A model generated the notes under the pieces. The model was not told where the DNA came from. It searched no databases and was given only the letters and a program-made list of their open reading frames with translations. From Gnetum montanum (taxonomy: Eukaryota; Streptophyta; Gnetopsida; Gnetales; Gnetaceae): a DNA stretch of 64,000 nucleotides. The position numbers and the translations under genes are program-made. Within the stretch, counting starts at the first letter, position 1; every line of letters starts with the position of its first letter. The stretch is from positions 51,352 through 115,351 of the forward strand of contig MNCI01010387.1 in the NCBI GenBank assembly GCA_015680685.1. Direction: 5' to 3'. This document shows positions 31,641-43,289 of this stretch, piece after piece.

Positions 31641-32670
31641 GCATGATATAGGATCAGATTGTTGGTTGTGGGGTTTGCTAGTTTAACATTGTAGCAAATA
31701 GTTGTTGCTAGTTTAACATCACAGTGGATGAATTTTGTTGATGTGTTGGTTGAGTGATGGGTGTAGTGACCAAGGTAGGCCACACACATGTGGGTTGGAT
31801 GAACACTAAGGGCACCGATGAGATAGGTGGGACTTAGGATGCCCAAATCATTTGGGGCTAGGATGTGGCCCCAGTGTGACTGTGGGGTTGGGCAAACATT
31901 TTTCTTTTGAACTATGAAGTAATTTTTGGGAGACAATGTAAAAGGGGCTCTCGTGTTAGGAGCAGGCCTTGAACTCATCTTTCTCCTCTTGTAAGGCTTC
32001 CTTGTAGTTGGTTCCTGCATCATGCTCATTTGCATGGATGAGTTGGAACAACAACTGGTAGTAGGACTCCATGAGTGGGATTATGTTGAACAAGAAAGGG
32101 TTGTACTCTTCTCTATTCCAGTGGACTAATTTGAAGTCCTATTTTACCTCTATGTTAAGGCTATCTACGGGTAATCCTGCTTGGATTTTGGCACAAAAAA
32201 GTTGTATTGTTCATGGCTAAGCATGACATGCTCTGGGTGGATCGTGAAGGTGTCAAGTGTGTTAGACATCGACATGGAAGGTTGGTTTGGATTCATATTC
32301 ATAGATCAAGTTGTGAGAGTTGCTATTTGCAAAAAACAACTAACTCTGAAAATGCAGAAAATTGGCTAAGTGTGGAATCTACAGGAAAATGACTAAGTTT
32401 GTCGATAGCGGAAAATGGCTAAGTATGAAAATGTAGAAAAAATGCTAAGTATAGAGACTATGCTCCACACCAACTATGCTTCCTACACTGAGAGAATGAA
32501 AACTTAGAAAAAAGTGGAGAACGGTGTGGTTTACGTTACTATGAGGGGTCTTGGGGAGATCAACAATGGGGACGAATCTACATCGACAAGGGTGTAGAGA
32601 GCATGCAAAGACAACTACAATGTGTAACCAAGAAGGAAATGACACACCCCTCCTTCTAATGCTAGAAAAC

Positions 32671-34330
32671 TATAGCGACTGAAAACATCGAAGGTAGGAA
32701 TGATACATTGAGAGGTTCATAGTTGTACAACTTAGACCCTGCATCCACGTGAGGACCTATTGGAAATGGAAGTGGGTGCCTAGAATTGTCTTGCTGATTG
32801 AACTGAGACTTATGGGGTGTTACACCAAAATGAATGCTAAGGGTTTGCCTGGTATTTGCAACGTTCATGGTGTTAACTAGGGTGAGTGTAGTTGAGGTTC
32901 TTAGTGTAAAACGACGGTGAAAATGCACAAATATTTGTAAAAAAATAGTGAAAAATGCAAGTAAAATGCTCGAATGTGAGTAAAAATGCCATAAACTACA
33001 CGAAGAGTGAGGGAGAGAGAAATTAGCACCACCCCAACCGGAAGGGGGGAGCATAGTTAATTGCAAAGAAAGGTGAGGAGGTATGCGGTGTATTAATAGG
33101 TGTAGTAGGTAGCATAGCCATAGTCTTAGGGTGTTTGGGTTGCAAAGGTTGATGTTTTTCGTGAAGTCTGTGCCTGCCGGGTTAACTGTCATAGTGTCCT
33201 ATATAGGCTGCGGTATTCTACGGTGTGCAAGGAGGTGTGCAATGGTGCTGTAGTGGTATGCAATAGTGCCAAGTGCTATCTCAAAGTTCACCAAAATGCT
33301 AAGCATGCTCAAATGCCAATTGCCAAAATGCTAGTTGAATGCAAGAATTACCAACCCCTATAATTTCAAATGTTGGGGTATTTATAGGCCCTTAGCGCAA
33401 ATCATGGATTAGAGGCCACGTGGCAAAGGGATAGTTGGGATTACACTAGCCCCAACTGTGCTCCCATTGAAGAAAATGGTGTTCTATTGGTATGCTCTAA
33501 TGGACCTTGTGAGATTGCTAGACTATGACTACACTACTAAGATTGCATGTGCAAGTGTCAAACAGATTTCCATGTACTTGAAAATAATGCAAAATAGTAT
33601 AGTTTGGAGACTACACTCTAGGACTACGGTGTCCACTCTCTTAAGTGGTGTCAAGTGTAGGTATAATAGGGGGAAAATGGGGGATGCAAAAGAGGTGCAA
33701 ATTACTGATTTTGCTTGCCAAAGAAATGTTAGAGCTAAGATGAAGGCTGATGTTGAGTTCTAGAGGCTTCTAGAGGCAGTTTTGTGTGACTACGCTATGG
33801 AGTGTAGTCTTGTAGGTGAGAGCATAGCCTTGACACTTAAAAAAAATCTAGCAAAACTGATGTCTTCCTGCAAACTACACTAACAACGCTCTGGAGCGTA
33901 GTAGGGAGTGTAGTCTCAAAAGTTAGAAAATTTTCCAAACTATTTTTTCCATGCCAAGCTAGCCTGACAACTTCTGGTAGAAGTTCTGCCAAATTTTTTT
34001 TTCCATCCCAAGCAAGCTTGACGAATCTTGGCTTAACACTTAGGAAAATTTGCAAAATTGGCCCTTGGTGTGTTGACTATGCTGACTATGCTCTAGAGCG
34101 TAGTGCCAACAGGGAGAGTGTAGTCCAACACTTAGAAAATTTTGTAGTTGTTGTCAACACTTAGAAAAATCTTGCAAATATGATCTTGTGTTGCAGTCTA
34201 CATTGGCTATGCTCTGGAGCGTAGTCCTTGTAGTGGTGAGCATAGGCCCAACACTTAAAAAAATTTACCTAGTTCTAACATAGAAAAATTTGTAGCTAAG
34301 ACCGGGTGGCCCAAATTTGATGGTGTTTCA
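32671..34330 (-). repeat. 5' LTR of element C
   Basis: In plus orientation TATAGCGACTGAAAACATCG to GATGGTGTTTCA, followed by AATAT. It has the same array of inverted repeats as the left LTR (for example GACTACGCT-ATGG-AGTGTAGTC near 33,788). Confidence 0.85.
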
Positions 34331-34499
34331 AATATGGACCTTATGCACCTTTTTAGTATTTAGGTGAATCATTATTTAACAAAAAAAATTTCTCCACTTT
34401 AAACATACTTGATCGTATAGATGTGGAACTTGATCATATAGATATAAAAAAATATAAGATTTAGCCTATTTAGAAAATACAAGATTTAGCTTGCCTATT

Positions 34500-34910
34500 T
34501 AGGTGGCGAATGGATGTATTTGGTTAGGTGAATTGGTAGATGTTTAGTAAGTAGGTGATAAGGTAGTGAATGGATGTGTTAGGTTGGGTGAATTGGTGGA
34601 TGGTTTGAATTCATAAATAGAAATGGTTCGTTGTAGTGAAATTTGAGAATAATTCAAAATGTAACAATAAAAAATGATACACGATGAAGAATTCACATAG
34701 AGAAATGAGAGCCTTTAAGTTGCTTAAACCTTATTTAGTGTTTAGGTGGGTGAATGGATGTATTTGGTTAGATGAATCATTGGATGGTTTGAATTCATAT
34801 ATAGAAATAGTATGTTGTAGTGAATTCAAGAAGAATCTAAAATATAATAGAAAATGGTACATTGTGAAGAATTCACATGGAGAAATGGGTCACAAGTAGA
34901 AATAGTGTGC
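34500..34910 (+). repeat. Tandem repeat, period about 184 bp
   Basis: GAATGGATGTGTTAGGTT at 34,568 returns at 34,752 as GAATGGATGTATTTGGTT, followed in both by GGATGGTTTGAATTCAT and later GAAGAATTCACAT-GAGAAATG (34,686 and 34,866). A shorter partial unit starts at 34,507. Confidence 0.7.
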
Positions 34911-35189
34911 CTAACATAAATAAGAGAATTCATCTTTGAGTAAATATGCAAGTCTTAAGAGGATTCATATAGGTAAATGTGTAGGTCTGAAATGATACTA
35001 TGTTCTCTAGCTTTGAACTTTGTAGAATTAATTAAAACAAAACAACAAAATAATTTTATGATGTGTTAGAGACCTTGAAAGAAAGTTTTATTAATCAAAA
35101 TAGAGCATCAGATATATATGAAGCATATTCTAGGGAGATCTACTATAGAGGCTATTTTTTAAAATATGATAATTGATGGAGAAATTTTA

Positions 35190-36292
35190 AAAACATAGAT
35201 AAAATCTACATATGATCTTCATTGACTTGGAAAAAGCATATGACAAAGTACCTAAAGATATTATTTGGTGGACCTTATGGGAAGAAAACAACCTTTATGA
35301 ATATATTAAAGTGATTCAAGACATGTATGAAGGAGCTACCACTAAAATTAGAACAACTTGTGGGATAACATTTGATTTTCTAGTCACACTAGGTCAACAT
35401 TAAGGATCTTCACTTAGATCATACTTATTTGCCATTATTATGGACGAATTAACAAGGAAATGCAAGATGAAATCCCTTGGTGTATACTATTTCAAAATGA
35501 TATTATGTTGGTGGATACAACTTAAGAAAATATTATTGCTAAAATGGAGAAGTAGAGACATGCTTTATAATAAAAAGGCTTACAAATTAGCAGAAGTAAC
35601 ATAGAATATATGGAATGCAATTTTAATAATAGCATAAATAGTAGTGAAATAAAAGTAACAATTCAAGGCAAAAAGTTCCTCTTTGTAAATAGTTTTGTTA
35701 CCTAGGATCAATCCTCCAATCACATGGTGAAATTGATAAATATATCAAAAATAGAATTGAGGCAGGATGATCAAAATGGAGATAGGATAATAGTGTTTTA
35801 TGTGATAAAATAATACCAATAAAATTAAAGAAAAAATTTTACTAGACAAAAATCAAGCTTGTTATCGTATATGGTGCTAAATGTTGGACAATACATAAGA
35901 GACATGAACAACAAATTAGTGTGGCCGAACTGCAATGCATCAATGTATGTTGAATGTTAGTAAAAAAGATAAACTATATAATATAGACATCAAAGGTAGA
36001 CTTGGAGTAACTTCTGTTTTAGATAAGTTGCAAGAATGACAGCTTAGATTGTTTGGACATGTGCAAAGAAGATCAAACAATGAGCATATAAACAAAGGTT
36101 CCTACATCACTATTTTGGAAAAGCCATTGAAAGGAACACCAAAAAAAAAACATGGAACAAAATGATCAAATATTATTTGAATAAAGCACAAATAAATAAA
36201 GATTTAACTCTTCATAGAGTCAAATTGCAAAAAAATAACTCATGCAACCAACTCCATTTTGTTGGGACAATACTAGGATGATGATGATGATT
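35190..36292 (+). mobile_element. RTE-type LINE, 5'-truncated 3' part of RT ORF
   Basis: A non-LTR reverse transcriptase remnant: MIFIDLEKAYDKVPKDIIWW, EYIKVIQDMYEGATTKIRTT, GITFDF..TLG, LFAIIMDELTR, then after stops and shifts KLKKKFY..KIKLVIVYGAK, CWTIHKRHEQQISVAE, LRLFGHVQRRS and LHRVK-like ends. These are typical of plant RTE ORFs, including the C-terminal 'LYGtECW' and 'RWFGHV' motifs. It ends in (GAT)n at 36,279-36,290, a usual RTE 3' tail. The 5' truncation is usual for target-primed insertion. Dead. Confidence 0.82.
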
Positions 36293-36319
36293 AGTCCATT
36301 ATCTCTACCTAGTTTAATG

Positions 36320-36560
36320 TCAATATTAGCATAGAGTGGTAAGGGTTTTGGCCTGGTAACCCTTGGTCACAGGTTTGATTCTACTAGGTAGCAATGAGTT
36401 ATAAACTTTTATAAATATTGGGTAATACCTATGTTTCACTTATTTCGGGTTCCAACACCCCCAATATTTTCATAGTGTGCCAATGATAGGTTGCTCAAGT
36501 AGTTATCTTATTATCTTATTAGGCAATAAGTTTGCTAGTTCAAGTCTCCCTTGAGGCATC
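36320..36560 (+). mobile_element. tRNA-derived SINE-like segment
   Basis: A-box-like TAGCATAGAGTGG (36,327-36,339) and B-box-like GGTTTGATTCT (36,372-36,382), spaced 32 bases apart as in RNA polymerase III promoters. A second weaker pair (TTGCTCAAGTAG and AGTTCAAGTCTCC) lies at 36,491-36,550. Ends and target duplication were not defined. Confidence 0.45.
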
Positions 36561-37218
36561 TTTATATTTCTTTTAAATTCTTCTAAAGTCTTTATTGGAT
36601 ATATGTCTTATGTGTATTTATAGTCATTCTTTCATGTTCCAACAAATTTCCCATCACACCTCCTTTCCCACCTACCAAAACAAATGATTAGCATAGAATA
36701 ATGCCTTAAGGTAGATAGCGGGTGGTGGTGAGGGGAAGGTGTAGAAGGAGTTAGTGTTAAATAATGAATCATGCACCTCTAGTTGTAGATTGTGCAATTG
36801 CATCAGTAGGTCCAAAATGAATACAATATTAGACAAAAGTACTTCCAGTTGGTCTATCATCAATGTAATGTTGGGGAAAGAAACTTACAATGAATGCAAT
36901 GTAACAAAATATTACTTACCCTAGAGGTGAAATGCTCATGTTATCCCACTTTTTGACTTCTCCAATAGGCCTAATAAGGAAAGCTATGGGTGCATAAGAA
37001 ACTATATGGCCTAATAAGAAAATTTATAAGTTGCATTGTAACATTGGTGTAGTGTATATAGGGAGGGGGAGATGTTGGAACCTTGAAATAATTTTAATAT
37101 ATGCACACCCCAATAGATATAATACAAAACTTTATAACTCAATAATGCTTACCACAATTGAAACCATGACTTGGAGCTTCCAAATTAAGAGTCTTACCAC
37201 TAGGCTAACATCTCATTA
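36561..37218. other. No recognisable feature
   Basis: AT-rich DNA without protein-like frames, ending at the target duplication of element P. Confidence 0.45.
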
Positions 37219-37223
37219 TTAGG

Positions 37224-38136
37224 TGATGAGAGATGAGGTACCCCTACACGCAACCATACAAATCACAAAGCATTCATGTGTGATCTAGTCAAATTCCGTG
37301 GAATTTATAGTTTCTGATGCACTAGTCTTCTAGGTAGTGAACCTTGCCCGAAGGTCCTTCATTGTCTTCCCAATTACACTTGTGAAGTACAAAGACATGG
37401 TTAAGTGAAATTGAGGCATATGATTTTTATCATTTTATATTTTATGTTCTTTGGTGCTTTGAAGAAAGATATAAAAAATTTAATGAATAATCTAAATTAA
37501 CTAACTAATTGATCTCTAATTGGTCCTAACATAAGCATCTAGCCCTACTTTCCATACACATCTTGAACCCATGTATCCATTGCTGGGTTACCAAGTGCTA
37601 CGCCACTAGGCATACCAAGCAATAATGCTGCTAGGATTACCATGTGAATACATGTTACGTTCAAAGCGATCGTACTTATGTAATTAATCTATCTAGCTTA
37701 TTACCTCATTAGCTTAATCATTGGAAAACATTGAATAAATAATTAAAAATATGAAATGCATGGATAAATATCTAAACTATCTAGGATGCTATAAGGTTTA
37801 TTAAGAAGCTTGTCTTTATTGTCACATACACTATCATGCTTAGGTACAACAGTGCTCAAATAAAGAGCTGTACACTCAATGAATCCTATTGTGGGCACTT
37901 GAAAGAAATATTCTAACTTCCAAATGTAAAAATTGTAAGAGTTTAGCTACTATTCTCAATATGATGCCATAAATGTGGTTGGTGAGCACGTATTTATAGG
38001 CTAAGATAGACCCTTGCGTCGATGGGGCTACATCAACGCAATAGACTATGTTGACGAGGCCTAGTTGATGAGGCCTAGTCAACGCAATGGATTGTGTTAA
38101 TGGGGTCCAGTTGATTCAAAAAACCATATCTCATCA
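37224..38136 (-). repeat. 3' LTR of element P
   Basis: Plus orientation TGATGAGAGATGAGGTACCCC to CATATCTCATCA. TATAAATA on the minus strand (37,991-37,998) stands next to U3 repeats of TTGACGAGGCCTAGTTGATG type (38,040-38,110). The family is close to A's LTR. Confidence 0.85.
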
Positions 38137-38156
38137 TACCCCCATGAGTGAATGAA

Positions 38157-38173
38157 AGCTCATCCTCGAGTTC
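38157..38173 (-). promoter_or_regulatory. Hairpin preceding the polypurine tract, element P
   Basis: The minus strand reads GAACTCGAGGATGAGCTT: the stem CTC/GAG is kept, with the outer pairs partly changed. It lies 10-15 bases before CTCATGGGGGTA and the LTR. Confidence 0.5.
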
Positions 38174-38339
38174 TTTACAAAATTGGAAAGGTATGGGATT
38201 ACTGATTAGCCTTTGACATAACAAAACAAGAAAAAATAAACATAACAAAACTGAGTGCCTAGTGTACGGATTAACAACATTATAAAATTGAGCATTGTAC
38301 AAAAATTAGACAAGCACATCCTTTGATGGCATGAAGACA

Positions 38340-41180
38340 AAAGAGAAGATCACACAGTCCTAGGTGGTGGAGGCTCTTAAGGCTTCGATGGACCTTCTCT
38401 AACTCTAGGCATGGTCGATGGCTGAGGTGGTTGTGGTTGTCCTGCTACTACTGTGACTTCTGGTGAAAGGCTAAAAGAATCCAACAATGATTTCATCTTC
38501 TCCTCTTTACTTCTAGGATTGTTCACGATCCACACAACTTTGCTGATGTGGGCCAGAATTGGAATATCCCAAGGACAAGATAATACTAGAAGTAGCTCCT
38601 TTACATTGACAAACTAGGTTGTGAATTATTTGTGCTTGATGTCGAATGCTCATATTATGTCTTGTAGTGCCTGGTAGTCATTCATTCTTTTGGCCAGGTT
38701 CTTGGTGAGTGATCTTTGGTCGGTGAATTTTTCCTTGAGAACCTCAAGCTTAGTAGTTACCACCACAAGCTTATGCTTTGTCTTTATGATTCTTGAACTC
38801 ATCCTTGTACAATAAGTATGAGTTGGCCACTTACTTCTCAAGCTTAAACCATAGTTTTTTTTCATAGAAAAGATTGGATAACTCCATGTACTCCATCATC
38901 TCATTGATCTACAACTCCTTCATGTAGATTTCTACCTTGTTGTGGGCATCAATGCCATTGATGATGGGTTGCCACATTTCTCTATCTTGTTGGAGGGCCT
39001 CATTAATATTTTCCTTCACTAGTTGAATATTCTTTTTATTCATCTCCTTTTGTAGGCCAACTTGGTCTCTATAATGATTTTTTAACTTTTTCAAATTTTA
39101 GAGCCTCATTTTTCTAGGTGGCAATCTCAATAGTTAATTTTTGGCATAAGGCGCAGACCTCCTTCAAGGAGAGATTAAAATTCTCCACTACCAATCTCCT
39201 TAATTTGATAATTTCTCTAGTGAGATACTCCTACTGTTTATGGATAAATTCTTCTAGTTGTTGTTTTTGCACATCAACATTCCACAAGTGATGGTTCTTT
39301 GCTGTCAAGGCTTCATTTTCCTAGCATGTCTGCATGAAGTTCCTCTATACTGAATAAATATCAACTTCTTCTATGGATTGATTGAAGACCATTGTTATCA
39401 TTTCTCCCTCAACCCACTTTAGCTATTCTTAAAGCTACTGAAAAGCTTTGTCTCATGTCAATGCAGGGTTGATAAGAGCAGGGTTAGCAATTTGGGCATG
39501 CAATTCAACAACTTCTATGGCCAAGCATTGATTATGTGCTTGAGATGTTTCAAGTTGCCCTTCTAAGATGAGGCACTTGCCATTTGCCTTTAGTAACTCC
39601 AATTGGGTTATAGTGATGGTATATAGAAAATCAAAGATATCCAGAATTGGGTGCCTGGTTCCCACTAGTCAGTCTAGTAGTTCTTCATGCTAGGTTGCAC
39701 TCAATTTCCTACTAATTGTCCTTGTAGATGTTTGCACATCTCTAAGTGCAGAAATATCTTGTACATGCACTGTAGGTGCATTTAATGCCCTAGTGACTCG
39801 ATCAACAATGATCTTCATAGTTGTCTCTTACCCCTGGTGCTGCATCACCAATAAGATTACCTCCTCATCCTCGTCCACGCACGTTGAAAAGGAAGTGACA
39901 TTTCCAAAGATTTCTAGGAATAGATGATGCTGAGAGAGATATATAATTACCTCTTAGGCACTTGGATTAGACCTTGCAAGTAATTATGTTCATTGGGCAA
40001 ATAGCATTAATCCACCTACCTCCATCTGGCTAATTGTATGAGCCACTTTTCTAACGTGACTCATGGCTCGTCTGTACGTAGATGGGTCTCCACCACTAGT
40101 TCCTACCTATTGCTCTCGCTATTGCAAGAGCTACTCTTGGATTTTTTGCATGGGACTCTGGTAGTTGTTCATGAGTAGGTGGTGGAGGTGATCATTGTTA
40201 CTCTCTTCTATGGTCGTGATAGATATCTTATCCTTCATCATCTTGGCCCACGAAGCATTAGGAGCATGCTTGAGTGTATCATTTGCATAGCGAACTATCC
40301 CTACCCTTTTGCATAATTTTTTGATCAAGCAGGGAAAGGGTAGGAATTTTCTTCCACATTTATTCTCCTTGAAGCGCTTCTCTATCTCTAGATAGATTAG
40401 TTATGGAAGGTTTGTTGAAAATTTCCCACTTAGAGCAGTGCATGCTTGGGCGAAGAAGGCTATCAATTTATTGGGCCTCATTGTTGGATTGAGGTGGTAG
40501 GCCACTATCTTAAAATAGACTCACTCCACTAGTGTGAGCATGCCAAACTCATTGTGGTCAACCCCATAAGACCATTGAGTTTCACTACTTCTTTACTCTG
40601 GGATTGACTTGTGTGGATAGCTCTACCAATTATCTTTCTACACTAGGCAACCCAAGGACCTACATAATGGCTTCTACTGAGTAGGAAACTTGGATGTCCT
40701 TGATTTTCATAGTGGCTCCTACTCTTCTATTTTTCTAGAAGAGATACATTTCTTCCATGTACCACTCCCCACTGGAAGTGATGATTGGCCACATGGGAGA
40801 GGCTTGCAGGTGAGCTTTGACATCTTCTAGAGCATGTTTAAGGAATGGCTTGAAGTTTAGCTCTTGGAGAATTGAGCATTAGACCTCACAGTTCCCAATT
40901 ATGTCAAGGTAGGCCTGTGTGAGTGTGACTTCCAATCTAGGTATAGGGCCTGACACTTCACCTCTTTGTGAGTGTTTAGAGGTAGCTTCGTCTTTGGGAA
41001 TTTGTCAGACAAATTCCACCTTAGCCTCATCTCTAAGAGGTCTCGTTGTGTGGGTTGCCTTAGCCTATTCTTAGCCATGTTCTTGTTGGCCTCTTCCTCC
41101 TTTGGATCATTTCTCCTATGGTTGCGATGGTCCTTCCTATTGTAGTCTCTATGGTCTTGCTGCCATCTATAACCACACAT
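38340..41180 (-). pseudogene. Extra ORF of element P: transposon-like domain plus coiled coil
   Basis: The fullest copy. The N-terminus is basic (41,180-41,050; MCGYRWQQDHRDYNRKDHRN). Then comes a domain with GEWYMEEMYLF, NRRVGATMKIKDIQVSY, VLGLPSVE, NPTMRPNKLIAFFA and FLPFPCLIKKLCKRVGIV, which I compare to the putative plant transposon protein domain. A Ser/Arg linker (AMSHVRKVAH) follows, then a long Glu/Lys/Gln coiled coil (39,900-38,650) and a Pro-rich tail. It sits downstream of integrase in the env position, but no membrane segment is visible. Several stops and frame changes. Function unknown. Confidence 0.62.
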
Positions 41181-41189
41181 AATAATGGA

Positions 41190-41890
41190 TTAGCAAATAT
41201 TATGCAACTCAGAATGATTGGAATACCTTGCCTCATAGGGAGGTTACACTTGGCTAAGGTGTGATTATGGTTGTTTGGAATAAGTACTTAATTATTAATT
41301 TAATATTTGATTTATTGAAGTTGTTGGAGGCATTAAATTCTCAAAAATTAATGATTTAACCCTTTGGGAGAGTTAGGAGAAGTTATTAAAAATTATTGTC
41401 AAAACCTCAAACTCCCAGAATAAGGAAAATCATAAAGTTTATTGGATGAATGGATGATATGGACTCACTGCCTATTCCATGCAAATAAACCATGTCATAG
41501 TCATTAGAAATCAAAATTCAAAAATAGAAGCCAGACATTGGCAATCACAACATTAAGCATAAACCATCATTAGGAAACAACAAAAATGGCAATGTGTCTT
41601 ATGGTAATAAAGCACTATTATTAGAAAAAATAATGAAAAGTCACACTTAAACAAAGCAAAATAATATATATATATATATATATATATAAGAAGGTGTAAA
41701 CTAATCAAGAAAGGTAAAACATACTAACAATGTTATAAAACAAAAAATTGAGAAAGTCAATAGAATGAAAAATCAAAGAAAAAGGTAAAAATCAAGTGTA
41801 AAACAAAAAGGTGAAAGAATAAGGAGCCATGTGGATGGTTAGCATGGATGGCCATCTCCTCCATGATTGTGTTGAAAGGAGGAGATTCAG
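41190..41890 (-). other. Spacer between integrase and extra ORF in P
   Basis: AT-rich, with a (TA)n run at 41,666-41,689. At 41,830-41,890 it contains the post-integrase tail TIMEEMAIHANHP also found in N. No independent gene. Confidence 0.55.
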
Positions 41891-41899
41891 AAAATGGAG

Positions 41900-43230
41900 T
41901 GTGGTTGTCCATCTGTTGAGGTGGTAGTTGCACTAGCTTGTCTTGCTTCTAGAAAAGGTTTCACTTGTTGGATGTTGACCAACTACTTTTTATTTGGGCT
42001 CTCAGGCTTGTAGATTAACATGGCCCCAAAGGGAAAGGTTTGATCAATTATATAAGGTCATTTTCACAACATTTGAAACTTTGTCTTTTGGGGTACATGT
42101 GGGGGTTCTAGTAGAGAATCTTATCTCTTAGTTGAAACTTTACTTTCCATATTTTAAGGTCATGATGTTGCTTGTTGAATGACTTGTGCACCTTATTCAA
42201 AGATAGGGCTACCAATTAGTTTTCATCTAGCATGTTGAGGTTGATCAATATTTCTTTTTGTGCTAGACTTAGGTTAAATTTTAGATCACAAGCTGTTGAG
42301 AGTGTACAAAGCCTGGATTTGATCAGGAGCATTGGAAGTTTTTTGTATACTAGCTCGTAGGGAGAGTAGCTAATAGGAAGTTTCCATGTTGAGTGGTAGG
42401 CCCATAGGACATCATTGAGTTTTTTACTCCAATCTTTCCTATATTTGCTTATGGTCCTTGTTAGGATCTTTGTGATCTGCTTGTTAGTTACCTCTACTTA
42501 ACCATTGGCTTGGGGGTGATAGGGTGTTGTTAATTTATGTTTAACCCCCAAGTGTTGCATCAACTTTATAAAAGTGACACCTATGAAATGAGTTCCATTT
42601 TTAGAAATTAGTGCATGTGGCATCTCAAACCAATTTACAACATTTTGTTATACAAATCTAGTAGCAGTAGATGATGTATAGTTAGTAACAGCTATTGCTT
42701 CTGTCCATTTTGTATAGTAGTCGATTGCTACAATGATATATGCCTTTTCATTAGGCATGGTTGTGATGGGATCCATGAAGTAAATGCCCCATATGTCAAA
42801 GGGCTCTAGTGGTTAAATCCATTGTTGAGGACCTTCCATTTGAGTAGTCATCCCACAATCTCGTTGACAACATTCACAAGATCCAACAAATTAGTGGACA
42901 TCTCTGAAGATTGTAGGCCAATAGTATCCTACCATTAGGATTTTTATGGTTGTGTCTCCTTGCACAGTGACCTTTGCAAGGTCCTTTGTTAGCATCCTGG
43001 AGAATGCATAGTTGATCTTTATTAGAGACACACCAATGAGTTAGGCTGTTGGTGCATGCCTTGTAGAGGTGTTCATTGATTTCCATGAAGTATTTGGCCC
43101 GATGAAGATATTGTTGCTTCTTTCTAAAGTCAAGATCTTCTAGCATCTCTTGAATGAGAAGATACATGAGGATGCCATTGTACCATGTTGTTTTTATGGG
43201 CACTTGGTCATTTATTGCTTCTATAAAGAG
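41900..43230 (-). pseudogene. Integrase of element P
   Basis: Zinc-binding N-terminus with LDFRKKQQYLHRAKYF, HWCVSNKDQLCILQDANKGPC and GHCA. The core has AIDYYTKWTEA (first Asp present), then LISKNGTHF where the family has SDNG, so the second catalytic Asp is Lys, and TPYHPQANG then a stop and VEVTNKQ with the Glu. The C-terminal part continues WAYHSTWKLPISYSPYELVY and KVKFQLRDKI. No chromodomain, as expected of the Athila/Tat branch. Inactive. Confidence 0.85.
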
Positions 43231-43289
43231 TAGTGCATCTGGAAATTGATCAATGAGTGAGATCTCCTCATTTTTATTATTCTATCTTA

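Larger units (their letters stand above)
25407..34330 (-). mobile_element. Element C: Tat-like LTR retrotransposon with gag and protease only
   Basis: LTRs 25407-27088 and 32671-34330 are flanked by AATAT on both sides (25402-25406 and 34331-34335), an exact target duplication, so both ends are intact. The polypurine tract next to the left LTR (plus TTGGCCCCTCTTT) gives minus orientation. Internally on the minus strand: a leader, gag (about 31.6-30.4 kb), protease (29.7-29.4 kb), then ~2.3 kb without RT, RNase H or integrase. It therefore depends on a partner's pol. The PBS is not clear; next to the right LTR the minus strand reads TTTTCTAGCATTAGAAGGAG. Confidence 0.85.
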
